From assembly GCA_905182095.1 (NCBI GenBank), contig CAJJAQ010000205.1:1-52551 (forward strand): DNA of 52,551 nt, in the 5' to 3' direction. Position numbers and translations under genes: made by a program. This document shows, piece after piece, positions 45,227 through 52,551 of the stretch. Origin of the DNA: an uncultured Pseudomonadales bacterium (GTDB lineage Bacteria > Pseudomonadota > Gammaproteobacteria > Pseudomonadales > Azotimanducaceae). The notes under the pieces were generated by a model, which made no database searches, was not told where the DNA came from, and saw nothing but the letters and a program-made list of their open reading frames with translations. How positions within the stretch are numbered: the first letter of the stretch is position 1; each line of letters starts with the position of its first letter.

Positions 45227-45516
45227 TCAGTTGATCTCCAGGTAACCTTTGGGCCAGCGGTTGAAGATGGCAATATTTCCCTTCGGGTAACGCTTTTGCA
45301 TGCTTTTAGCTAGGACAACCCAAGGCAACAACGCCTCGGAAGAATAAAAGACAATAAAATGGAATGATGATTGCTCGCAGCCAAGCGAAACCAGACATAT
45401 GGTTATATAAAACCTACCTAACGTCGCCAAAACCCAAAGATTTTTGTGGCAGCAAATCTCTGCGATACTTTCCAACGGCTAGCCCGCCATGGAAAACGTC
45501 AAAGGGGTAACCTTAT

Positions 45517-46473
45517 ATGCAAAGTAATGAATCGAAAAAAGGGCAAAACCCCGACAATAAGTTTTATTCGATGTTTAGCTGGGTTGTCGCTGCCTACCTT
45601 TGCACACTGACCGCTGCACCAGTAGTGGTCATTTATGCACCGACCCAGCAGCCCTTTAATTCAAGCGCTCTTTACGGATATCGCGGCGACTATCATTATC
45701 TTCTTATTCTCGAGTGCATTTCAAAACTCCAGTTTTTACGCGGCTTATTGGTCGGTGGCGCCGCCACTACTGATGATTTTTTGGATGGTCAGCTATAACG
45801 TATTTGATCCAAGACTAGTGCTCATTTGATTGCTTACTGCGTTGTGGTCTTTACGCCTCACGCATAATTGGGCCAGAGGTTGGCAAGGACTGAAGCATGT
45901 CGATTGGCGTCACGTTGACTTAAAGTCTAAGGCAGGAATATTTTTTCCAATTGTGGGTTTTTTCAGCATTCAAATATTTTCTACGCTACTGGTGTTTATC
46001 AACTGCCTACCCTTTTGGTGACTTGCCAGCTAGGCAGACGCGACACCATACATTGATCCAGTGCTTATGCCCGCAGATATGATATGGTTATCAATAGGTC
46101 TTGGCGCACTGTGGCTCAAGTTTCGAGCAGACAATGTCTTAAGTGAATTTTGCTTAAATCCAAGAATTCGCTGTAAGTCCTAGATTACGACGTTTGAAGT
46201 TGCTGCCGACACCCAAATTATTTGGGCGAAATAGGCTTTTGGTTAGCGTTAGCTATAGCCGGCTATATTGGATTTGGTTCACTTTATGCTTGGCTTGGGT
46301 TCTTTGCGATGGTCATGTTATTCCTTGGTATAAGTATTCCCATGATTGACAAAAGACAACTTGGCAACAAGAAAAAATACGCGCAACACCCTGAGCAAGT
46401 AGCAAGTTTGATGCCCAATTTTGGGGCAAGGGCAGCAAATAGAATATACAACACACGCAAAAAAAAGGCTTAG
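45517..46473 (+). pseudogene. Broken DUF1295 (steroid 5-alpha-reductase-like) membrane protein
   Basis: Pieces of one DUF1295 protein appear in order in two frames. 'MFSWVVAAYLCTLTAAP' up to about 45665 is in one frame. 'ALFTDIAATIIIFLFSSAF' through 'YWSVAPPLLMIFWM' and 'LRLTHNWARGWQGLKHVDW' continue in another, interrupted by TGA at 45827 and again at 46019. 'PNYLGEIGFW' (from about 46210), 'SIPMIDKRQLGNKKKY' and the end at 46473 are back in the first frame. So there are at least two frameshifts and two in-frame stops, plus loss of the region from 46022 to 46205. Members of the family are integral membrane reductases. This copy cannot make a functional enzyme. Confidence 0.9.
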
Positions 46474-46496
46474 AACGCAAGTTCTAGGCCTTTTTT
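46461..46496. terminator. Bidirectional terminator
   Basis: A 16-bp stem, AAAAAAGGCTTAGAAC against GTTCTAGGCCTTTTTT (one G-U type mismatch), with a GCAA loop. The A run and T run give both directions a proper tail. It lies at the end of the broken DUF1295 gene and before the minus-strand monooxygenase stop, and is better preserved than the gene it served. Confidence 0.92.
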
Positions 46497-46523
46497 GCAC
46501 ACCTAGGATTGGTGCAGGTAAAA

Positions 46524-48332
46524 CTACTTGAGCTCTAAACCCTGCATGGAACCTTCTTCGCGCCAGGCATCCAGCACCTTAAAGAACTTCACCGGCCCAG
46601 CGCCATAAGACCCATTTTGCACACTCTTAGGATTCGGTTTGCCTTCATTATTGTAGTAGCCGGGGGTGCAACTGGCCTGAAAACTCTCACTGAGCCGAGA
46701 CAAGGTGACAATTTCTTGCACCCAGGCAGATTCGGCTTCCGCTGTAACTTCCACAGTGTCCGCCTTCGCCTCACTGCAACGGTTCATAATGTAGGCGACA
46801 TGTTTCGCCTGTTCATTCATTGCGTGCGGAAAACTAACGGTAAATCCAGACTGTGCATTACTGATAATGAAGCAGTTAGGGAAGCCTCTGGTTTGCAGGC
46901 CATGCAGGGTGGCGATTCCGTCCTGCCATTTATCTTTTAGGCTCAACCCATCGCGGCCGATCAGATCGTAACCAGAGCGTCGAGTGTATTCAGTGCCCAC
47001 CTCAAAGCCGGTCGCAAAAACGATGCAGTCCAACTCAATTTCTACGCCGTTAGCGACAATGCCATTCTCGGTGATTCTGTCAATTCCTTGACCTTGGGTA
47101 TCAATTAAATGCACGCCGGGTAGGTTAAACGCCGCCAAATATTCATCGTTAAAACATGGACGTTTACAAAACTGGCGATAGTAAGGTTTCAGTGATTCAG
47201 CCGTATTGGGGTCATTCACTAACTCTTCGGCCCTAGCGCGTACTTGCTCCATTTTCTGGAAATCTGCTAGCTCCATCTTCTGCGCAATTTCTTGGGGTGA
47301 AAGACGCGCACCACCTTTGAAATTAACCATGGAGCCAAGATTACGAATAATCTCAGTCCAACCATCGTTAACCATATCGACGTCTGCAAACCCGCCAGAC
47401 ACCAGGGTATTAAAGTTGTCCATGCGTTCTTGCTGCCAACCCGGCTGCAAATTTGCAGCCCACTCTGGATCGGTAGGTCGATTAGCACGAACGTCTACAG
47501 AAGAAGGCGTACGCTGAAAAACATAAAGCTCGTCTGCGCCTTTAGCCAAGTGAGGCACACACTGAATAGCTGTGGCACCGGTACCGATCACACCAATCTT
47601 CTTGCCTTTAAGACCAGTCAAATTACCTTCTGGACCACCACCGGTATATTTATAATCCCAACGACTGGTGTGAAATGTATGGCCCTTATAGTCACTAATA
47701 CCTTCAATGCCGGGCAGTTTAGGACGATTCAAAGGACCATTAGCCATAACCACATAACGCGCGCGCATGCGATCGCCTCTATTGGTTTTCACCGTCCAAA
47801 GCTTAGTTACCTCGTCCCACTCAAGACCTTGTGCCTCGGTTTGAAAACAAGCGTGTTCGTAGAGGTTAAATTTTTCGCCAATTGCTTTGCTGTGAGCGAG
47901 AATTTCCGGCGCATGGGTGTATTTTTCTTTAGGAACAAAGTTCAACTCTTCGCAGAGGGGCAAATAAACATAGGATTCGACATCACAAGCTGCACCAGGA
48001 TATCTATTCCAATACCAGGTGCCACCAAAGTCGCCGCCCTTTTCAATGATACGGACACTGCCAACACCGGCTTCAGTCAAACGAGCGCCGGACAACAAAC
48101 CACCAAAACCGCCACCAATAACAATGACATCTACTTGGTCTTCTAGTGCAGCTCTGGTAAAGCCCTTCTCAACATAGGGGTCGTCTACATAGTGAGAGAA
48201 ATCCCCTACCACCTCTTGATATTGCTCGCTGCCATCGGTGCGCAGGCGCTTGTCTCTTTCAATTCGATATTTTTCTCTCAACTCAACAGGATCAAAACCC
48301 AGTTCATTTAAAGCAGCATTCTCACTAGACAC
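46524..48332 (-). CDS. Baeyer-Villiger-type flavin monooxygenase
   Basis: 602 residues. FAD fold 'VIVIGGGFGGLLSGARL' (69-85), the BVMO fingerprint 'YKGHTFHTSRWD' (215-226, with Tyr at the first position instead of Phe), and the NADPH fold 'IGVIGTGATAIQ' (246-257). 'GGDFGGTWYWNRYPGAACD' is the strongly conserved FAD segment, close to cyclohexanone, phenylacetone and steroid monooxygenases. It inserts oxygen next to a ketone to give an ester or lactone. The start is GTG with AGGAG ten bases upstream. No lactone hydrolase is adjacent, but an alpha/beta hydrolase lies elsewhere in the window. Confidence 0.94.
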   Translation of the reverse strand: MSSENAALNELGFDPVELREKYRIERDKRLRTDGSEQYQEVVGDFSHYVDDPYVEKGFTRAALEDQVDVIVIGGGFGGLLSGARLTEAGVGSVRIIEKGGDFGGTWYWNRYPGAACDVESYVYLPLCEELNFVPKEKYTHAPEILAHSKAIGEKFNLYEHACFQTEAQGLEWDEVTKLWTVKTNRGDRMRARYVVMANGPLNRPKLPGIEGISDYKGHTFHTSRWDYKYTGGGPEGNLTGLKGKKIGVIGTGATAIQCVPHLAKGADELYVFQRTPSSVDVRANRPTDPEWAANLQPGWQQERMDNFNTLVSGGFADVDMVNDGWTEIIRNLGSMVNFKGGARLSPQEIAQKMELADFQKMEQVRARAEELVNDPNTAESLKPYYRQFCKRPCFNDEYLAAFNLPGVHLIDTQGQGIDRITENGIVANGVEIELDCIVFATGFEVGTEYTRRSGYDLIGRDGLSLKDKWQDGIATLHGLQTRGFPNCFIISNAQSGFTVSFPHAMNEQAKHVAYIMNRCSEAKADTVEVTAEAESAWVQEIVTLSRLSESFQASCTPGYYNNEGKPNPKSVQNGSYGAGPVKFFKVLDAWREEGSMQGLELK

Positions 48333-48958
48333 AATTACTAAACTCCTAAGTCTCTCAACACATTTACCAATCTGAAGACAAAGCTAAAAACGACTTACGA
48401 CACTGCGGAAAAACAGTCTGGTAAGTGAACTGATAACTCTGGGCAATAGAAATGGCCTACTCCATAGCTTGGAAAAAGATATCCAAGCAACAAAAAAGCG
48501 ATGATATTATAGGTCTCTGGCGCACAAAAAGGCTACAGCGGCATGGTCACTAAAAAACTCCTGTGCGGATGCATGCGACCAGGTTTTGAGCACTCAATAA
48601 ATAAGCAAAAAACCTGACATGAAAATTTTCTGCAGGGTTTTCGAAGTGTTTAAAGATTATTCAGGCGTTTCTGCCAATAGGAGTGTTGACTATGATTTCT
48701 GGCCCTTTTGCTAAAGAGCACATCCATGAAAGTTTGCGCCTTCGAATCAACAGCAGTATCTAAGGTAAAAGTAACGGCAATATTTACCATCACCACCCAA
48801 TTATATTTGAGGTGTAGCAAAGGAGCTGTGACGAAAACAAGACAGCGAAACTTGAGGTCATAGGAATTTGGATAGCAGCCCTCGACAGCTAATTTGAAAA
48901 AAACAAAGCTGCTTTAAGCATTTTGATATACACCCTCACACGAGCGACATCTAACGAC
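48333..48958. other. 626-bp gene-poor stretch
   Basis: There is no protein of normal length here. It includes the short open frame described at 48692 and an inverted repeat, CAGGTTTT and AAAACCTG, about 20 bases apart around 48590-48616. Together with 49166-49622 it makes the emptiest part of the window and may be decayed DNA. Confidence 0.5.
48692..48763 (+). CDS. Possible 23-residue small ORF
   Basis: ATG to TAA with a strong ribosome site, AGGAG eight bases upstream. The product (begins MISGPFAKEHIHES) is mixed helical and has no known match. It could be a real micropeptide or the remnant of a longer gene; only conservation could decide. Confidence 0.2.
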   Translation: MISGPFAKEHIHESLRLRINSSI

Positions 48959-49165
48959 TTACTGTAGGGTCAAACCTTGTTGCCGCAAAAGTTTTACTTT
49001 CTTTTCACCTAAACGAATACCGCTGCGTTTCTGCGCCAACACCCATATTCCTAACTTATACTTATCGTCACAAATATAGGCTATTGGTACATTGCTGTCT
49101 TTGTTAATGGCAACATACTTTTTTAGGTGTTTAAAACCCTCATTCCATTCTGACTCGCCACCCAT
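48959..49165 (-). CDS. Single helicase-associated (HA) domain protein
   Basis: 68 residues from the ATG at 49165 (AGGGG five bases upstream; the GTG two codons earlier is less likely). The protein is one helicase-associated domain: 'WNEGFKHLKKYVAINKDS', 'NVPIAYICDDKYKLGIWV', 'AQKRSGIRLGEKKVKLL'. Such domains usually stand in tandem after DEAD-type helicases and are thought to bind nucleic acid. Here one domain stands alone, with no helicase nearby, so it is either an independent small DNA/RNA-binding protein or the remains of a larger gene. Confidence 0.75.
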   Translation of the reverse strand: MGGESEWNEGFKHLKKYVAINKDSNVPIAYICDDKYKLGIWVLAQKRSGIRLGEKKVKLLRQQGLTLQ

Positions 49166-49622
49166 AATCACCCCTTAACAAAGAAACAACCTCAAGCAAT
49201 TGGTAGAGCTTTTAAAGCTTTAAACCGCGAACTTACTGTATACGCCAGGGCTGAAGCATATGTAACCAGAATATTTACGACTCGGTTCCCAAAAATTTAC
49301 ATTGCGTTACTTTCCTTCCCAAAGTTAGCGCTTTTATTCCAGAACGAGATAATAGATGAGTTTTTAATGCCAAAAAAACTATAGCTGCGTTTTGCTGCCA
49401 CGCACTTAAACCACATATCGCTGCCCAACTGAAATAGAAGTCAGCGGCAAAATCATTGACCCGCTCAAAAAAGTATATTTAAAGTGTTAGAGTTGCTCGA
49501 AAAACTTTTAGCGTCGGCTAAAAGTTAGTGAACATCGAATGAAGGCACTGAAAAATCGCTAAGGAATAGCATGGGCACCGCGATTGGCACCCATATAGTT
49601 AGAAGGCTCGTTTACTGACGAA
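49166..49622. other. 457-bp spacer with two hairpins
   Basis: No gene seen. AACTTTTAGC-GTCG-GCTAAAAGTT (49503-49526) is a perfect 10-bp hairpin. ATGGGTGCC and GGTGCCCAT (49571-49594, as read on the minus strand, with two G-U pairs) form a 9-bp stem 29 bp beyond the thiolase stop and may terminate its transcription, though there is no T run. Confidence 0.6.
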
Positions 49623-50849
49623 TTACATGCGTTCTATGATAATAGCTGGCGCCATACCGCCAGCTGCACACATAGTTATCATGCCCGTGGACTTATCACT
49701 GCGTTCCAACTCGTCTAACGCGGTACCAATTAGCATGGCACCTGTAGCGCCAATAGGGTGGCCCAATGCAATAGCGCCACCGTTGACGTTAACCTTATTG
49801 TGATCAACACCAAGGTCACGCATAAACTTAACAGGAACCACTGCAAACGCTTCGTTTACTTCAAACAGATCAATGTCACTAAGTGCCATTTTTGCTTTGC
49901 CTAAGACTTTCTTCGCCGCATCGACAGGAGCATTCAAAATATGCTCAGGTGAGTGACCCATGTTTGCCATTGCCTTGATCTTAGCCCGCGGCTTTAGACC
50001 ATGCGCCTTGGCATACTCAGGAGAAGCCAACACGAGTGCACCAGCGCCATCTACTACGCCAGAAGAGCTGCCTGCATGATGCACGTGCTCTATATCTAGC
50101 CCTGGCCAATGCTTGGCCACCATTTCACGGAAAGTCATACCTGAATCGTAAAACGGTAGGTCCATGAAATTGCCGAACACAGGCTGTAGCTTCGCCAAGC
50201 TTTCAATAGTGGTTTGAGGACGAGGAAATTCTTCGTTGTCTAAGGCCAACGTACCATCAGGGCGGTAGACCGGAATAAGACTTTTGGCAAAAGCGCCGGC
50301 TTGCATAGCCAATCCAGCCCGGCGCTGGCTTTCGGCGGAAAATGCATCTAGCTCTAGACGGCTAAAGCCTTCTTGAGTAGCAATAATATCTGCGGCAATA
50401 CCCACATTAGTTTGTGGATGGCGGTCGCGTAAATCCGCATTGTGAGCGTCTAAAGGCGTTGGAATTCCTTCCGCTGCCACGTACGACATCATTTCAACGC
50501 CACCAGCAACAACCAAGTCTTCCATACCAGACATAATGCTGGCAGCGGCCATGTTGACAGCAGAAATACCACCGCCACAAAAACGGTCTAGTGTGACACC
50601 CGACGCCTTAATGGAATATCCTGCGTCTAACGCTGACATACGACCAATACAATTACTCTGCTTTTTCACCTGACTGCTGCAGCTAATGATGACATCGTCG
50701 ATTTCTTCAGTGTTGAGGTTATTTCTCTCTGCAAGAGAGCGTAATACCGTTGAAAGCAACTTCTGAGGATGCATCTCCCAAAGTGCGCCTTTACCTTGCT
50801 TGCCAACACCCCGTGGGGTACGCGCCGCGTCAATAATCCATGCTTCCAT
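49623..50849 (-). CDS. Acetyl-CoA C-acetyltransferase (thiolase)
   Basis: 408 residues. Nucleophile Cys91 ('[13 protein letters not shown]'), His364 ('[15 protein letters not shown]') and Cys394 ('[12 protein letters not shown]') form the full thiolase active site. The ATG has a GGGAGAAG site. It cleaves or condenses acetyl-CoA with acyl-CoA in beta-oxidation or related degradation. No hydroxyacyl-CoA dehydrogenase gene is next to it. Confidence 0.95.
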   Translation of the reverse strand: MEAWIIDAARTPRGVGKQGKGALWEMHPQKLLSTVLRSLAERNNLNTEEIDDVIISCSSQVKKQSNCIGRMSALDAGYSIKASGVTLDRFCGGGISAVNMAAASIMSGMEDLVVAGGVEMMSYVAAEGIPTPLDAHNADLRDRHPQTNVGIAADIIATQEGFSRLELDAFSAESQRRAGLAMQAGAFAKSLIPVYRPDGTLALDNEEFPRPQTTIESLAKLQPVFGNFMDLPFYDSGMTFREMVAKHWPGLDIEHVHHAGSSSGVVDGAGALVLASPEYAKAHGLKPRAKIKAMANMGHSPEHILNAPVDAAKKVLGKAKMALSDIDLFEVNEAFAVVPVKFMRDLGVDHNKVNVNGGAIALGHPIGATGAMLIGTALDELERSDKSTGMITMCAAGGMAPAIIIERM

Positions 50850-51095
50850 ACTGTCTTCTCCCGCAATTATTCTATAGTCAAAATCTGCCGCCAGAGTTCT
50901 AGGTCACAATGGAACTATGCTTTATGTCGCAACAATAACTTGGTGACACTCCAACGGTGAACAAAGGTTATCACAACATTAGGCAAACTCACTGCTACGG
51001 TTATCGACAAAAAAACGTCGCGCTTTCGTGTATCATCGTCCACGTGTCATTGCCAAGAAAACTTTTCCAATCAATTAGAACATTGCGAGTGGATT

Positions 51096-51371
51096 ATGCA
51101 ATCAGACTTAAACAAGATGTTGAAAAAGCACCAGCAACTCAATCAGCTGGATACGGCTAAAGTTGCGAGCCACATTCAGCGCGAGAGCGATGAGTGGTTT
51201 TACAATACGGTCATGCTCGAAGGCTACGACGTGCCGTTTAAATACGTGCGCAAGAAAGCCTACAAAAGCCTCAAGGGCGCTAGAGTAAATGTGACCTTTT
51301 ACCCAGAAATAGAGGAAGTTGCCGGCATGGACTTTGAGATCATGAAAGTAGTACGCATCCGGCGCGCTTAG
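51096..51371 (+). CDS. Small conserved-looking protein of unknown function
   Basis: 91 residues, cytoplasmic. It has a charged helical start with Gln/Lys, then 'ESDEWFYNTVMLEGYDVPFKY' (split here after 'GYDV'), a basic 'VRKKAYKSLKGARVNVTFYP' and 'EIEEVAGMDFEIMKVVRI'. The compact alternation and the ribosome site GAGTGG suggest a real gene. I do not recognise a family, although I have the impression that it is a widespread gammaproteobacterial hypothetical protein. It lies alone upstream of yghU. Confidence 0.7.
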   Translation: MQSDLNKMLKKHQQLNQLDTAKVASHIQRESDEWFYNTVMLEGYDVPFKYVRKKAYKSLKGARVNVTFYPEIEEVAGMDFEIMKVVRIRRA

Positions 51372-51573
51372 CTAGGGCATTAGAGCTATCGGAATTCTGG
51401 CACAGCGATGCTTTCTCTAAGCCATCTGTGCACCCCATCGCCCACCGCGCCTAGATCCCAAGCGCAAATTTTCTTCGTTGCAAAATCGTTGCTATAAACA
51501 AGTTACAAATTCAACTAGAAGAATATTGAAAAAGTCTCGTACACTCAGACCTTCGAAATACAAGGAGAGCACT

Positions 51574-52416
51574 ATGAGCACACAAGACACCTACGTCCCC
51601 CCCAATGTATGGACTTGGGACCAATCAAGCGGCGGCAAATTTGCCAATATCAACCGTCCAATAGCCGGCGCCACTCACGACAAAGAACTGCCAGTAGGTG
51701 AGCACCCGCTTCAGCTCTACTCCCTAGGTACGCCGAATGGCGTTAAAGTCACCATCCTCCTTGAAGAACTCCTAGCCCTAGGTTTTAGTGGCGCAGAGTA
51801 CGATGCCTTTATTATCAATATCGGCAATGGCGATCAGTTCAGCAGCGGCTTCGTAGCAGCCAACCCGAACTCAAAAATCCCTGCGTTGGTAGATCACAGT
51901 ACATCCCCCACCACCAGAGTATTTGAGTCTGGGGCCATTATGGTTTACCTGGCTGAAAAATTTGGCGCATTCTTACCCACAGAGCCATCACAGCGCGCTG
52001 AGTGTATGTCGTGGTTATTCTGGCAAATGGGCAGCGCCCCTTATCTTGGCGGTGGCTTCGGTCACTTTTATGCCTATGCTCCGGAAAAATACGAATACCC
52101 GATCAATAGATTTGCTATGGAGGTAAAACGCCAGTTGGACGTACTGGACCGTAACCTCGCTGAACGCACCTACCTGTGCGGCGATGACTACAACATTTCG
52201 GACATGGCCAACTATTCTTGGTATGGCAATTTGGTGTTAAACAACATCTACGAGTCTCGAGAATTTCTTGACGTTGCGAGCTACACCAACGTCGCCAGAT
52301 GGGCTACGCAAATTGAAGAGCGCACAGCTGTCCAGCGCGGGCGCAGAGTCAACAGACCTTGGGGCCCTGAAGAAGAACGGGTTACTGAGCGGCACAGTGC
52401 CAGCGACTTCGACTAG
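51574..52416 (+). CDS. yghU: Glutathione S-transferase / disulfide-bond oxidoreductase YghU
   Basis: 280 residues from the ATG at 51574 with a strong AAGGAGAG site; a frame to 51478 adds residues without family character. 'TYVPPNVWTWDQSSGGKFANINRP' opens the protein (positions 5-28) as in E. coli YghU (288 residues), and 'SLGTPNGVKVTILLEEL', 'NPNSKIPALVDHS' and 'FESGAIMVYLAEKFG' form the GST N domain with its Asn/Thr catalytic start. YghU-type enzymes bind two glutathiones and reduce disulfides and some peroxides. Its TAG stop is the first codon of the tandem array at 52414. The remaining 88 bases of the window (52464-52551) show nothing recognisable. Confidence 0.94.
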   Translation: MSTQDTYVPPNVWTWDQSSGGKFANINRPIAGATHDKELPVGEHPLQLYSLGTPNGVKVTILLEELLALGFSGAEYDAFIINIGNGDQFSSGFVAANPNSKIPALVDHSTSPTTRVFESGAIMVYLAEKFGAFLPTEPSQRAECMSWLFWQMGSAPYLGGGFGHFYAYAPEKYEYPINRFAMEVKRQLDVLDRNLAERTYLCGDDYNISDMANYSWYGNLVLNNIYESREFLDVASYTNVARWATQIEERTAVQRGRRVNRPWGPEEERVTERHSASDFD

Positions 52417-52463
52417 ATATAGTTAGATATAGTTAGATATAGTTAGATACAGCTAGATGTCGC
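52414..52463. repeat. Tandem array, 5 x 10 bp, starting at the yghU stop codon
   Basis: Three exact copies of TAGATATAGT begin with the TAG stop itself and are followed by TAGATACAGC and TAGATGTCGC, so the copies decay away from the gene. TAG at the head of every unit puts a stop in each frame within 21 bases of the true stop. Confidence 0.93.
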
Positions 52464-52551
52464 GCCAACGCGGGCCCAGTACCGGGTCCGCTGCTGCCCG
52501 TTGCTCTAACCGACACTGGGCGATATTAGCCGGCAAGCAACGCACAACCCC

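Noticed and set aside
45227-45475. 82-residue frame upstream of the LCAT-like gene
   Set aside because: No ribosome site and no domain; composition is like noncoding sequence translated by chance.
45827-46021. TGA codons in the DUF1295 frame read as selenocysteine or recoding
   Set aside because: There are also two frameshifts and lost sequence, so the gene is simply decayed.

Overview
This window looks like chromosomal DNA of an aerobic, probably marine gammaproteobacterium. The evidence is an OxyR with the Proteobacteria-type redox Cys pair, a TesB thioesterase, a YghU-type glutathione transferase, a cytochrome c5, two large TonB-dependent receptors, type I IPP isomerase and a mid-range base composition. 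The mix of LLM-class oxidoreductase, Baeyer-Villiger monooxygenase, thiolase, crotonase, aldehyde dehydrogenase and several glutathione transferases is typical of oligotrophic degraders such as Spongiibacteraceae/Cellvibrionales. That placement is an inference. I saw no rRNA, tRNA, CRISPR array, insertion sequence or phage gene.

Layout. 1-7.7 kb: a gene end, a secreted two-repeat protein, an LLM oxidoreductase, an alpha/beta hydrolase, idi, and a minus-strand crotonase-MOSC pair and MATE-EamA pair. 7.7-11.9 kb: a peroxide-defence block. It holds a rubrerythrin - Fe-S (CCG) oxidoreductase - DUF3501 operon, preceded by an OxyR-like operator and a Fur-like box, and convergent with a cytochrome c5-oxyR pair. 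12-17 kb: sulfur/methyl-cycle genes. An aminotransferase overlaps an omega-amidase gene, and divergently an ArsR-methyltransferase fusion precedes ahcY, with a perfect 26-bp palindrome upstream. 17-28.7 kb: tesB, an AhpD-like protein, two TonB-dependent receptors flanking a TrpB2-type synthase, and a DUF3604 lipoprotein.

28.9-33.2 kb: three tandem membrane-anchored GST-like paralogues, each behind a copy of the same leader with a small hairpin whose pairing is kept, then a soluble GST. 33.4-43.7 kb: zinc alcohol dehydrogenase plus methyltransferase, a short malic enzyme, an NDH-2/cyclic-nucleotide-domain fusion, SRPBCC, AhpD-like, aldehyde dehydrogenase and a lipoprotein amidohydrolase. 43.7-52.5 kb: an LCAT-like lipoprotein, a badly broken DUF1295 gene, a Baeyer-Villiger monooxygenase, a gene-poor stretch with an orphan helicase-associated domain, thiolase, a small conserved-looking protein and yghU.

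Two patterns cut across the gene list. First, gene ends carry short tandem arrays of locus-specific sequence, mostly with 10- or 13-bp units. Several start at or overlap the stop codon of the preceding gene. Every unit carries TAA or TAG on that gene's sense strand, and because 10 and 13 are both 1 modulo 3 the stops rotate through all three frames. Second, the tandem GST-like genes share both protein ends and a structured 5' leader, which suggests a small, possibly undescribed, co-regulated membrane GST family.
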